Of a DNA stretch of 57,906 bases, positions 7,397 to 15,113 are shown in pieces. Numbering within the stretch: position 1 is the first letter of the stretch; every line of letters starts with the position of its first letter. The translations under genes and the position numbers were made by a program. The stretch comes from a virus. The stretch is taken from positions 1-57,906 of IMG/VR virus record IMGVR_UViG_3300020147_000010; one strand, 5' to 3'. The notes below the pieces were generated by a model, which was given only the letters and a program-made list of their open reading frames with translations, ran no database searches and had not been told where the DNA came from.

Positions 7397-8208
7397 TACG
7401 AACCCACCTCCTCCAGAGGATCGAACTCCGCGCGGCCCGCGAAGCACTCGAACGCCACCGCGTACGTCCGCTCGGCCACCATCGTGACCTCGTTCGTCGG
7501 ACGCTCGAAAGCGTTGTAGACATCGACATCCGGCGCGCGCCAGACGGCGGTCTGGCCGGTCACGATGACCTCGCCAGACGGGTACGCGCCGAACACCCAG
7601 ATGGAGCCCATCGGGGTGACCTTGCGGTTCCCGTCCGGGATGACCAGACCGGCCTCGGCCGCGAACGCGGCGACCTCCACCGGCGCGTGGATGTAGGCCA
7701 CGCCCCCGTACTGGTTCTCCGTGTAGGCGAACCGCTCCAGCGCGCCCACCACGTCCGTGATCAGGCCCGGGTCATACCCGGCCGGGATCGCTGACGCTTC
7801 ACTGTCAAGCGACTGGATGCCGAGCGCGTTCCCCTCCAGGTCCAGGCCGGTCCAGAGAGCCCGCTCCACGGCGGCCATCTCCGAGCCCTCCAGACGCCGG
7901 AGGACCGCCTGGCGGTTCTCCTCGTCCGTGTAGCCCACCGCGCCACAGTTCAGCGTGGCGAGCACCGCGAACGAGCCCGAGGCCACCTCGTCGCCCCGGC
8001 CGTCCAGCGGCTTGTCCGGGGACGCCACCTCGCCGCCGTAGCAGTTGATGCCGTAGGCGTACGCCTCGCCGCACACGGGGACGAACTTGACGCCCCCGCC
8101 CTCCCCGTGCGTGGGGAGGTCGATCGGCCCGCTGGCCGCGTCGAACAGGCCGTACCGTCGCCGGAGCCGTTCCGGAGCCGGAACGCTCAGGCCAGGGATG
8201 ATTGCCAT
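7396..8208 (-). CDS. Conserved capsid-region protein, possibly a minor head protein
   Basis: 270 residues, ATG at 8208, 74 bases after the major capsid stop. It starts MAIIPGLSVPAPERLRRRYGLFD. The middle carries an AVERALWTGLDLEGNALGIQS segment, then YIHAPVEVAAFAAEAGL and WVFGAYPSGEVIVTGQ. This protein recurs next to the major capsid gene in several actinophages as I remember them. An HK97-type fold or a capsid vertex/decoration role is plausible but unproven. Confidence 0.6.
   Translation of the reverse strand: MAIIPGLSVPAPERLRRRYGLFDAASGPIDLPTHGEGGGVKFVPVCGEAYAYGINCYGGEVASPDKPLDGRGDEVASGSFAVLATLNCGAVGYTDEENRQAVLRRLEGSEMAAVERALWTGLDLEGNALGIQSLDSEASAIPAGYDPGLITDVVGALERFAYTENQYGGVAYIHAPVEVAAFAAEAGLVIPDGNRKVTPMGSIWVFGAYPSGEVIVTGQTAVWRAPDVDVYNAFERPTNEVTMVAERTYAVAFECFAGRAEFDPLEEVGS
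7792..7807. promoter_or_regulatory. TGAC-N8-GTCA site inside capsid-region gene
   Basis: Core GCTTCACT. In frame it reads CTT GAC AGT GAA GCG TCA (LDSEAS). Confidence 0.75.
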
Positions 8209-8281
8209 CCGCTACTCACCTCCTCGGTGGGTCGAGCCGAGCGCCGGGGGCTGGGGAGCCCCCGGCGCGCCGGGGAGTGGG

Positions 8282-9988
8282 TCACGGGCAGCAGCCGACG
8301 ACACCGGAGGTGTCGATCGGCACCTGGTACAGGCGCGAGTCGGCGCACATCTTGAGGACCGCGAACCCGTCCTCCGCGAACAGCGCGGTGTACTGGTTGC
8401 GGGTCAGGAGCGCGTTGTCGTAGATGGTGTCCAGGTTCACCACGTCGCGGACCGGCTTGACCCAGGTACCGGCCGGGTAGACCAGGAACTGGACGTTGGC
8501 GGGCCACGCCGTGATGGCGGTCTGGGCACCCGGGCCACCGGCGAGGCCGCTGTAGGCGTCCTGCCAGTCGTAGACGAACCGGGGAACCGCGCCGCGCGTG
8601 GTGAACGCGGCCAGGATCTCGGCGTCCGTGACGTTGATGGCGGCCACGCCCTGGCGACGGGCGAGCGCCGCGCGGATCGGGGCCATGACCCATGCGGGGA
8701 GCACGACCTCCATCGTGGCGTTGCGGCCCATCCGGTGCCGGTAGCGCATGTCCTCGATGGCGAGCTCCACGGCCGACAGCAGCGCGCTGGCCGCGTCGTC
8801 GCCCGAGGCGTCCGCCGCGATGGTGACCGGCGCGCCGGAACCGGCGACGATGCGCGAGATCACGGCCTCGTTCACCTTGTGGGCCAGCGCGACCATTGCG
8901 CCCCGGGTGAACCGGGTGACGGCCTCGGGGTAGCCCCGGCGCTGGAGGAGCGAGCCGGTGATGCACACGTAGGCCACGTCCAGCCGGACCTCCACGAAGT
9001 CCGGGCACGGGATCTCGACACAGACCTTTTCGACGCCGTTCTCCACGTCGTACTCGGTCAGGATCACGTCCCCCTCGTCACCGATGGAGTCGTAGATCGT
9101 GGAGAAGTTCGGGCCGCCGTCGTCCGGGACGAAGAACCCGCCGCGCGTGGCCTGGACCTCCGGGATGTCCAGCATCCCGTCCAGGGTCTCCAGCTCGCAC
9201 AGGTCGTAGATCGTCTCGGACGGGGCACACCAGCCCACGGCCGCCGTCAGGCTCTTGCCCGCGTTGACCTGGGCGGTCATCGACGCGACCAGCGAGCCAC
9301 CGGGGAGGCGGCTCTCCTGGGTCGCGTAGTCGAGCACCCGGAGCGCGTCCTTGGTGTCGGTGATCCGGAGGTTGTCCGGGAACTGGCGGGTGAACGCCAC
9401 GTTGCCGTGACGGACGACGGACCGGCCGCCCATCTTGAACCGGCCCGCACCGGCGTAGCGACCGGCCACCTCGGCGTCCGAGAGCTGGCGCTTGCCCGCC
9501 GGGTACGAGGCCAGGCGGCGCTCGATCAGCTCACCGGCCGCGCCGAACGAGGCCAGCTCGCCGCCGACGCCCGGGGCGTCCGCGCTGGCGACCATGACCG
9601 CGAACCGCTCGGGCTCGGTCTCGGGGGCCGGGTCCAGCGTGCCGCCACCGGCCGGGACCGGCTCGGTGCCGCCCGGGGCCGGGGCCGGAACAGGGGCCGG
9701 GGTGGGGGTCGGCTCGGGGGCCGGGGTGGGCTCCGGGGCCGGGGTCGGCTCGGCCAGACCGGCGGCCAGCTCCTGGCGCGCGGCGGCGGCCTGAGCGGCG
9801 AGCTCGGTCCGGCGGGTGTCCTCGGCGGTGACGCTGGCGAACAGCTCGCGCGTCGCCACGAGGAGGTCGGCGCTGGCGTTGTCGTCGGCCAGCGTGGTCC
9901 GGGCGAAGTCGCGGACCTGGGTCTGGAAGGCCGCGAACTGGTCCGCGCTGAGCGCGGTCAGGTCGGCCGGGATCTCGAACGGGAACAT
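8282..9988 (-). CDS. Major capsid protein with N-terminal scaffold-like region
   Basis: 568 residues. Residues 1-80 are helical and charged, like a delta domain. Residues about 80-110 are a low-complexity PAPEPTP linker. The HK97-like region follows, with ITDTKDALRVLDYA, a VEVRLDVAYVCITGSLLQRRGYPEAV segment and a long spine-type helix HKVNEAVISRIVAGSG. The end is a Cys-Cys-Pro. It is the main shell protein; the N-terminal part is probably a built-in scaffold removed by the protease at 15090. The linker may mark the cut region. Confidence 0.9.
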   Translation of the reverse strand: MFPFEIPADLTALSADQFAAFQTQVRDFARTTLADDNASADLLVATRELFASVTAEDTRRTELAAQAAAARQELAAGLAEPTPAPEPTPAPEPTPTPAPVPAPAPGGTEPVPAGGGTLDPAPETEPERFAVMVASADAPGVGGELASFGAAGELIERRLASYPAGKRQLSDAEVAGRYAGAGRFKMGGRSVVRHGNVAFTRQFPDNLRITDTKDALRVLDYATQESRLPGGSLVASMTAQVNAGKSLTAAVGWCAPSETIYDLCELETLDGMLDIPEVQATRGGFFVPDDGGPNFSTIYDSIGDEGDVILTEYDVENGVEKVCVEIPCPDFVEVRLDVAYVCITGSLLQRRGYPEAVTRFTRGAMVALAHKVNEAVISRIVAGSGAPVTIAADASGDDAASALLSAVELAIEDMRYRHRMGRNATMEVVLPAWVMAPIRAALARRQGVAAINVTDAEILAAFTTRGAVPRFVYDWQDAYSGLAGGPGAQTAITAWPANVQFLVYPAGTWVKPVRDVVNLDTIYDNALLTRNQYTALFAEDGFAVLKMCADSRLYQVPIDTSGVVGCCP

Positions 9989-10046
9989 GTGGTCCGTCCT
10001 TCAGTCGGTCGGTGGTGCCTGATCGACTCCCCGCCGGACCGAATCC

Positions 10047-10062
10047 TGACACTGGGATGTCA
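10047..10062. promoter_or_regulatory. TGAC-N8-GTCA site upstream of major capsid gene
   Basis: Core ACTGGGAT. It lies about 60 bases before the capsid start, with TTGACA on the minus strand but no good -10 at 17 bases, so it looks like an operator without a promoter. Confidence 0.7.
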
Positions 10063-10119
10063 AGCGCGATCGTAGCACCGGCGCGGACAACCTGGTCCGG
10101 ATGTCCTCTCCCCAGGGTG

Positions 10120-10148
10120 TTGACACTCCACAGTCATGGCTGTAATGT
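10120..10148 (+). promoter_or_regulatory. Promoter with embedded operator (first gene of plus island)
   Basis: TTGACA (10120-10125), 17 bases, TAATGT (10143-10148). The palindrome TGAC-ACTCCACA-GTCA (10121-10136) overlaps the -35. The transcript would have a leader of about 45 bases with a GGAAGGA ribosome site. Confidence 0.85.
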
Positions 10149-10198
10149 TCTGGGTGTGAGGGGGACAGGCCCCCGGAGAACCGGAAGGATCACCGACG

Positions 10199-10930
10199 AT
10201 GAGCACCCAGACCCGCGAGCGGAACTACACCAAGAACCCCCACACGGCCCGCTTCCTCCAGGTCTTCCACTCGGGCATCGGGACCAACGGCGTCAACTAC
10301 CGGGAGGGCATCGTGACCGAGGAGAAGGCGCTGGAGCTGGAGGCCAACCAGGACGGGGACCTCCTGGACCTGGTGGACGACAGCGAGGTCCGCGACCTCC
10401 GGACCCCCGGCCAGGTCCGGTTCATGGACGAGCTGGTGGCCCGCATCACCCGGCTGGACGCCGAGACCGGGGAGGCCGCTCGGGCCTACACCCAGGGCAT
10501 GACCGAGCACGGCAAGTGGACCCCGGGCCGCGAGGGCAACGCCAGCGCCTGGATTGACCGGATGCTGGGCAAGGAGCGCGAGCTGAAGGCGGCGGCTCCG
10601 GCCCCGACCACCGGCCCGGCCGCCGAGGTCCCGAACGGCCGGTACGCGGTGGAGGAGGACGGCACCCTGAAGTTCTTCCACGTCCGCAACGGCAAGGCCG
10701 GGACGCGCTGGGAGGGCTTCACCTTCCTGGACATCCAGGCGTCGGACGAGACCTACGCCATCCGGGACCGCGCCCGGAAGGCCGCCATCCTGGCGACCAT
10801 CGCGGCCGACCTGGAGGGGGCCAGCCGCCGGTACGGCCAGGAGCTCGGGACGTGCGGCCGGTGCGGCCGGACGCTGACCAACGACGAGAGCCGGGCCTAC
10901 GGCATCGGCCCGGAGTGCCGCAAGAAGTGA
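10199..10930 (+). CDS. DUF6011-type zinc protein
   Basis: 243 residues. The N-terminus is charged, and residues about 140-200 hold a small beta domain. The last 27 residues carry CGRCGRTLTNDESRAYGIGPECRKK, the Cys-x-x-Cys...Cys signature of the DUF6011 domain found at the C-terminus of many actinophage and plasmid proteins. It leads a plus-strand island with a strong promoter-operator, so it is probably an early gene. The function is unknown and zinc binding is inferred from the cysteines. Confidence 0.75.
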   Translation: MSTQTRERNYTKNPHTARFLQVFHSGIGTNGVNYREGIVTEEKALELEANQDGDLLDLVDDSEVRDLRTPGQVRFMDELVARITRLDAETGEAARAYTQGMTEHGKWTPGREGNASAWIDRMLGKERELKAAAPAPTTGPAAEVPNGRYAVEEDGTLKFFHVRNGKAGTRWEGFTFLDIQASDETYAIRDRARKAAILATIAADLEGASRRYGQELGTCGRCGRTLTNDESRAYGIGPECRKK

Positions 10931-10983
10931 CCACCGAGGGGGAGGGCTCCGGCCCTCCCCCGCCAGCCCCCGAGGAGGGCGTG

Positions 10984-11223
10984 ATGGGCAGGGCGTACGA
11001 GAAGGGCATCCGGGCCGCCCAGGCGGCCGTGGCCGAGGTGGGCGCGCCGCGCGAGCGGACCGAGCCCCGGAGCCGCGAGGAGGTGGAGTCGTTCGTGAAG
11101 GGGTTCGGCATGTCGGCGGCGGCCACCCGGCGGATCGTGGACGAGTGGTGCGCAGACCAGCAGCGCGCCCGGGATGCGGGCTGGGAGGCCCACGCGGACA
11201 GCGTGTATTACGACCAGTGGTGA
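10984..11223 (+). CDS. Small hypothetical protein
   Basis: 79 residues from ATG 10984 (a GTG just before it is possible), ribosome site GAGGAGGG. Charged, helical, with EVESFVKGFGMSAAATRRIVDEW in the middle, which could be a small helix-turn-helix, and a Tyr-rich end. It follows the DUF6011 gene by 53 bases and probably shares its transcript. Confidence 0.6.
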   Translation: MGRAYEKGIRAAQAAVAEVGAPRERTEPRSREEVESFVKGFGMSAAATRRIVDEWCADQQRARDAGWEAHADSVYYDQW

Positions 11224-11249
11224 CCGGCCGACAGCCGCGCCGGTAAGGT
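11221..11249 (+). promoter_or_regulatory. Weak promoter, leaderless gene
   Basis: TGACCG (11221-11226), 17 bases, TAAGGT (11244-11249), six bases to the ATG at 11256. The TGAC half-site is kept but the GTCA half is missing. Confidence 0.5.
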
Positions 11250-11255
11250 GGTGGG

Positions 11256-11567
11256 ATGGAGATCCTGGAGATTCGCCCGGCGCGCGTCAGCGCCGGGCTG
11301 GTCGCCATCGGGGACATGCTGGTCACGTCCCCGATCGGCGCGAACGGACCGAGGCCGAGCCAGTGGATCGGCGCGGTGACCGAGCACGTGATCGTGGAGG
11401 AGCGCCCAGACCCGGAGCGCGAGGGCGAGACCATCGCGGTCCCCGAGGCCGAGGCCAAGCTGTGGCGCAAGTGGCGCGTGGGCCGCGTGGACGGGACCAA
11501 CGTGGAGACCGCCGTCGTCCCGGCGGACGGCTGGGTCTGGGTCCACCTCCCCATCGTTACCGGCTGA
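11256..11567 (+). CDS. Small hypothetical protein
   Basis: 103 residues, leaderless by position of TAAGGT. Predicted mostly beta: VSAGLVAIGDMLVTSPI, then AVTEHVIVEE, and a C-terminal WVWVHLPIV strand. The layout suggests a compact barrel, but I do not recognise it. A strong terminator follows three bases after its stop. Confidence 0.65.
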   Translation: MEILEIRPARVSAGLVAIGDMLVTSPIGANGPRPSQWIGAVTEHVIVEERPDPEREGETIAVPEAEAKLWRKWRVGRVDGTNVETAVVPADGWVWVHLPIVTG

Positions 11568-11569
11568 CC

Positions 11570-11594
11570 GAGGCCCGGCCCCGTGCCGGGCCTC
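11570..11594. terminator. Hairpin terminator
   Basis: GAGGCCCGGC / GCCGGGCCTC with a five-base loop, directly upstream of the next promoter. Confidence 0.75.
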
Positions 11595-11600
11595 TCTCGG

Positions 11601-11629
11601 TGGCAACTTTGCAGTCCGTACGGTAAGGT
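11601..11629 (+). promoter_or_regulatory. Promoter of second plus-island operon
   Basis: TGGCAA (11601-11606), 17 bases, TAAGGT (11624-11629). Spacer CTTTGCAGTC is shared with the operator promoters, but the left half-site is lost. Confidence 0.7.
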
Positions 11630-11660
11630 AGAGCGAACAGGACGAGGAAGGGGAGGGGCC

Positions 11661-12341
11661 ATGCCCGCCATTACCGAGGAGCACCCGGTCCAGCCGGGGG
11701 CCACCATCACGAACGGCTCCAGCGCGCTCCGGATCACGGCGCGCGAGGAGCGCTCCACCCGCTGGCACGGCCCGGCCTGGCGCGGTCTGTGCGTCCCGCT
11801 GGAGGCATTCGGCGGCAACGCCGGGATGTCGGACAGCGTGCCGGACTACCTCCTGGGCTCGTGGCGTCACGTGCCGTTCGAGTGGGAGCCGGTCACCGGC
11901 GGCGGGGTGGAGGAGCGCTACGTGTGGACCGCCGACTGGTCCCGGCTCCAGCGCGAGGTCCGGCCGGTCCAGCCGGTCCACCTCCGCAACGGCTCCAGTT
12001 ACACGGGGGCCGAGTGCCGGGGGACCTGGGACGACAAGCTGTACCCCGAGGGGCCGACCGAGCTCACCACCGACCTGGACGCCGTGACGTGCCGCGCGTG
12101 CAAGGCCCACATGGTGGCCGAGGGCCAGTGCTCGGCGTGCGGCGCGTACCGGCTGGTCTGGTCGGCCGGGCCGGTCAAGCTGAACGGCATCGTGGACGGG
12201 CGGCTCACCATGCACGACGTGGAGACCCGGTTCTACCTCGGGTGCGAGGAGTGCTCCGAGACGCTGATCCACAACGTCAGCCCGGACGAGGTGGCCGCCG
12301 CGCTCACGGCGCGCCGCTGGCGGCCGGAGCCCCGCCGGTGA
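11661..12341 (+). CDS. Zinc-ribbon protein, unknown function
   Basis: 226 residues with a GGAAGGGGAGGGG ribosome site. The middle and C-terminal parts carry paired cysteines: CRACKAH, QCSACGAYR and CEECSE, consistent with two zinc ribbons (residues about 138-155 and 195-200). The N-terminal half is Trp rich (RWHGPAWRGL, SWRHVPFEW). It is the first gene of a three-gene coupled operon ending at the next promoter. Confidence 0.65.
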   Translation: MPAITEEHPVQPGATITNGSSALRITAREERSTRWHGPAWRGLCVPLEAFGGNAGMSDSVPDYLLGSWRHVPFEWEPVTGGGVEERYVWTADWSRLQREVRPVQPVHLRNGSSYTGAECRGTWDDKLYPEGPTELTTDLDAVTCRACKAHMVAEGQCSACGAYRLVWSAGPVKLNGIVDGRLTMHDVETRFYLGCEECSETLIHNVSPDEVAAALTARRWRPEPRR

Positions 12342-12622
12342 GCGCCACGGCGCGGCCAGCGCGGTGGTGGGAGACGGACGGCCCGATCCCCGAGGGACGC
12401 CAGGGCCGCCTCGTCTCCCCGGCCGGACGCTCCGGCACGGTGACGTGCCCCGAGTGCGGCCAGAACCCGGTGGTCTACAACGGGAACTATTTCTGTGACG
12501 GCTGGGTCTTCCCCGGCCCGGCGCGCCGCGAGGACGGCGAGTGCGAGTGGGCGCTGGCGCACCCGGCCACGACCAAGCGGGACCGGGCATTCTGCGACCT
12601 GGTGGGCCTGGACTATGAGTGA
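12338..12622 (+). CDS. Small zinc-ribbon protein
   Basis: 94 residues from a GTG overlapping the previous stop (GTGA). CPECGQNPVVYNGNYFCDGW is a classic compact zinc ribbon, and the end (AFCDLVGLDYE) is acidic. Probably nucleic-acid or protein contact. The stop overlaps the next gene by eight bases. Confidence 0.65.
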   Translation: MSATARPARWWETDGPIPEGRQGRLVSPAGRSGTVTCPECGQNPVVYNGNYFCDGWVFPGPARREDGECEWALAHPATTKRDRAFCDLVGLDYE

Positions 12623-12890
12623 CCCGCTCCCCCCGCTGTGCGGCCCGTGCTCGGCGGAGAGCGCGCGCTGGCTGGACACCCGGCCGAGCGTGCTCCTCCC
12701 CCGGGCCGGGTTCGCCCACGGCTCCGGCGCGGCGTACGACGTGAGCCCGGCCGGGCTCCGGGACAACGGCCGGGCGCGGCACGCCGAGTGGGCGGCCACG
12801 GTGCGCTTCCAGCGGCGGCTCGTGGCCGAGGGATGCCGGGCCGGGCGGCACGCCAGCCCCCGTGTTGACACTTCACAGTCAACGCTGTAA
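12615..12890 (+). CDS. Small hypothetical protein whose 3' end is promoter DNA
   Basis: 91 residues, starting MSDPLPPLCGPCSAES. A Cys-x-x-Cys is at the N-terminus and an Arg-rich helix in the middle. The last codons, reading VDTSQSTL and stop, are the -35, operator and -10 of the next promoter; the TAA stop is part of TAATGT. Other reading frames in this genome also end in VDTSxSxL for the same reason. Confidence 0.6.
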   Translation: MSDPLPPLCGPCSAESARWLDTRPSVLLPRAGFAHGSGAAYDVSPAGLRDNGRARHAEWAATVRFQRRLVAEGCRAGRHASPRVDTSQSTL

Positions 12891-12893
12891 TGT
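12865..12893 (+). promoter_or_regulatory. Promoter with embedded operator
   Basis: TTGACA (12865-12870), 17 bases, TAATGT (12888-12893). Palindrome TGAC-ACTTCACA-GTCA at 12866-12881. Confidence 0.85.
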
Positions 12894-12948
12894 TCTGGGT
12901 GTCGGGGCGAGCGGCCCCGGTTGAAAACTCCAGAGAGGCACAGCGGAC

Positions 12949-13152
12949 ATGAGCATCGTTGAGGCGCACGTCACGATCAACAGCAACCCGGACACCGCGC
13001 ACATCGGCCGTTACACCGTCCAGACCTTCCGCGACGGACGGCCCGGCCCGATCAAGGTCACCGCCGAGCCCGCCGAGCTGGTCCGCCAGCTCACGGCCAA
13101 GGGCCTGGAGCACGGGGTGTTCGTGGAGCTGGTGGACAACACCGGCGAGTGA
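12949..13152 (+). CDS. Small hypothetical protein
   Basis: 67 residues, starting MSIVEAHVTINSNPDTAH. Alternating strands and one C-terminal helix (AELVRQLTAKGLEHG) suggest a small alpha/beta fold. It is the only gene of a transcript bounded by an operator promoter and a hairpin terminator. No family recognised. Confidence 0.65.
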   Translation: MSIVEAHVTINSNPDTAHIGRYTVQTFRDGRPGPIKVTAEPAELVRQLTAKGLEHGVFVELVDNTGE

Positions 13153-13157
13153 GAGAC

Positions 13158-13185
13158 AAGGCCCCCGGCACCCGCCGGGGGCCTT
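13158..13185. terminator. Hairpin terminator
   Basis: AAGGCCCCCGG / CCGGGGGCCTT with a short loop. Its right arm touches the -35 of the next promoter. Confidence 0.75.
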
Positions 13186-13212
13186 GCTACTTTGTAGCCC
13201 GTGCTGTAAGGT
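13184..13212 (+). promoter_or_regulatory. Promoter, leaderless gene
   Basis: TTGCTA (13184-13189), 17 bases, TAAGGT (13207-13212), seven bases to the ATG. Confidence 0.7.
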
Positions 13213-13219
13213 AGTCCGT

Positions 13220-13396
13220 ATGAGCCAGAACAAGAACGACAAGCCCCACGCCGGACACCAGGAAGGGATGGAGTACGAGCGGGACCAGGCCGACACCCGG
13301 CCCGAGAAGGGCCGCCTGTTCGTCAAGCGCGGTGACGGGTCGGTCCTCCTGACCCAGACGGACAAGACGTTCGGCGGCAAGAAGGGCAAGAAGTAA
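13220..13396 (+). CDS. Small basic hypothetical protein
   Basis: 58 residues, starting MSQNKNDKPHAGHQEG and ending FGGKKGKK. Highly charged, with one possible hairpin (RLFVKRGDGSVLLTQ). Probably leaderless and monocistronic, closed by a perfect hairpin 15 bases after the stop. Function unknown. Confidence 0.65.
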   Translation: MSQNKNDKPHAGHQEGMEYERDQADTRPEKGRLFVKRGDGSVLLTQTDKTFGGKKGKK

Positions 13397-13410
13397 CCCA
13401 CCGAGACGAG

Positions 13411-13442
13411 GAAGGCCCCCGGCAACGTTGCCGGGGGCCTTC
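13411..13442. terminator. Hairpin terminator
   Basis: GAAGGCCCCCGGCAA / TTGCCGGGGGCCTTC, nearly perfect 15-base arms. Confidence 0.8.
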
Positions 13443-13472
13443 TCCGCATCCCGGCCCACGGGGGAGGCCGGG

Positions 13473-13497
13473 GAGCTGGGCCGCTTCCGCCCAGCTC
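13473..13497. terminator. Hairpin, end of minus-strand head operon segment
   Basis: GAGCTGGGC / GCCCAGCTC around a seven-base loop, just after the stop of the 50-residue minus gene. Confidence 0.55.
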
Positions 13498-13503
13498 GCG
13501 CCA

Positions 13504-13656
13504 CTAGGTGGTGGCGGGCTTGATCACCTTACTGCCCGGGTGCTTGGCCGCGAACGCCGTAGCGGCGGCCTCGCTGGTCTTGGTGACCTTCAGGCCACCC
13601 GGGAGCTGGACCTGGTAGGTCCCCCGGTTCTTGGCCCCCTTGCACGCACACGCCAT
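13504..13656 (-). CDS. Small conserved phage protein (DUF7196-like)
   Basis: 50 residues: MACACKGAKN, then TYQVQLPGGLKVTK and a short Ala-rich helix. The pattern Met-Ala-Cys-x-Cys, a basic turn, a beta hairpin and EAxAxAxxxxG recurs in small actinophage proteins next to head genes. The two cysteines may bind metal. It lies three bases after the protease stop. Confidence 0.6.
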   Translation of the reverse strand: MACACKGAKNRGTYQVQLPGGLKVTKTSEAAATAFAAKHPGSKVIKPATT

Positions 13657-13659
13657 CGT

Positions 13660-15090
13660 CTACTCCCCTCCCAGCGCGGCGGCCAGCGCCGCGCGCTCCT
13701 CGTCCAGCTTGGCACGGTCGGCCGCCAGCACCGGCTCCAGGTCGGCCGCCAGCGCGGCGCGCTCGGCCTGGGCGCGCCGGTCCTCCGCCAGGGCGGCCCG
13801 GACGGCCCCCTGGATGTCCAGCTCCCCGACCTTGAACGCCAGCGCCGGACCGGCGTCGGCGTCCGGCCCCAGCGCGGCCGTGAGGGCCACCTGGCGGCCC
13901 GCCCGGCTGAAGGTGCCCGGGATCGGGAACCCCGGCTCCGAGTGCCGCCGGGGGCCGGGCGAGAGCGCCAGCACCTCGACCAGGCTCAGGCCGTCCGGCG
14001 TCTCGCGCCAGTCGCCCGAGACCTTGCGCCGGTCCAGCGCCGCGCGGTGCGGGCTGTCCTCGGGGAGCTCGATCACGCCGCTGACCACGATGCCGTGGGC
14101 GTCGCTGTAGGCGCGCACGTGGGCGGCCGTGGCCTTGCCGTCGTAGACGGCCATCGTCCGGGGCGCGTCCAGGCTCAGCCCGGCGTGCTGGCCGCCGACC
14201 GTGATCCGGCCCGCCCACACGGTGCCGCCGTCCTCGGTCTCGACCGGGTAGCGGTTGAACGCCGCGTACGCGCCGCTCTCGTCCTTGGGCGCGGTCACGC
14301 ACACGTCCGAGTAACCCACGTGGCAGGTCTGCCAGGTGGCGATGTGGCCGAACACCCGGCCGGTCTCCCAGTCCCAGGTGATCGGCGTGGGGCCGTCCAG
14401 CTCGGGGAGGGCGAACGCGCCGACCGGCGGCCGGGTGCGCTCGGTGCCGCCGATGCTGGCGATGAGCGCGGCGGCCTTCTTGGTCTCCTCGGCCTCGTCC
14501 TCTTCGGGGTCGGCCGCGATGAGCTCCAGCGGCCGGGAGGTCTCAGCGAACGCCGGGATGGTCACCAGCGTGGCCGCGCGCACGCGGCCCTTGGTGATCA
14601 GGAGCTCCATCTTGGGCTCCTCCCCGTGCTCCTCGTAGTACGCCTCCACGGCCTCCCACGTCACGGGCTCGTCCGAGCCCTCGAACACCGGCGAGCCCTC
14701 GAACGAGTCCAGGTCCACCGAGGGGCCGAGCGTGCCAGCGCCCATCAGGTGCATCGCCTCGGCCACGTCCTCGGCCAGGCGCGGCATCTCCTCGCGGCTC
14801 ACGCCGTCGAACAGCTCGCCCTTGGCCCAGACGGCCTCCAGCTTGCCGTCCAGGCCCTTGGCCTTCTCGGCCGTGATGTAGTCCTGGGCCAGCGCTTCCT
14901 TGACGGTCAGGACGGCGGCCTCCTGGACCACGCCCACGGCCACCGCGCCGTTGTGCCCGCCCTCGCGCTCGCGCACCCACTCGAACGAGAACGGCGTCTG
15001 GTCCAGCTCGATCCCGCCGCTGGCGAACCGGCGGCCGTCGCCCGTGCTGAGCCCGATCGGTGCGAGCATCGTCCGGAACTTGGTTCCCAT
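13660..15090 (-). CDS. Capsid maturation protease
   Basis: 476 residues with a strong ribosome site (GGAGGAGGAAGAC then ATG). The central part holds GRVFGHIATWQTCHVGYSD and VWAGRITVGGQHAG, a region I associate with the prohead protease of actinophages of this type, with Cys/His/Ser residues as candidate catalytic residues. The N-terminal 200 residues include the INHERENT-looking start LAPIGLSTGDGRRFASGG. The last 70 residues are an Ala/Arg/Glu coiled coil that could act as scaffold. It lies between the MuF-like gene and the capsid gene, but a plus-strand island of 3.2 kb separates it from the capsid. Confidence 0.75.
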   Translation of the reverse strand: MGTKFRTMLAPIGLSTGDGRRFASGGIELDQTPFSFEWVREREGGHNGAVAVGVVQEAAVLTVKEALAQDYITAEKAKGLDGKLEAVWAKGELFDGVSREEMPRLAEDVAEAMHLMGAGTLGPSVDLDSFEGSPVFEGSDEPVTWEAVEAYYEEHGEEPKMELLITKGRVRAATLVTIPAFAETSRPLELIAADPEEDEAEETKKAAALIASIGGTERTRPPVGAFALPELDGPTPITWDWETGRVFGHIATWQTCHVGYSDVCVTAPKDESGAYAAFNRYPVETEDGGTVWAGRITVGGQHAGLSLDAPRTMAVYDGKATAAHVRAYSDAHGIVVSGVIELPEDSPHRAALDRRKVSGDWRETPDGLSLVEVLALSPGPRRHSEPGFPIPGTFSRAGRQVALTAALGPDADAGPALAFKVGELDIQGAVRAALAEDRRAQAERAALAADLEPVLAADRAKLDEERAALAAALGGE

Positions 15091-15113
15091 GTCTTCCTCC
15101 TCCTGGGGCCAGG

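Noticed and set aside
10047-10075. Capsid promoter at the operator upstream of the capsid gene
   Set aside because: TTGACA is followed at 17 bases by GGTCCG, not a -10 box; only the operator is reported.
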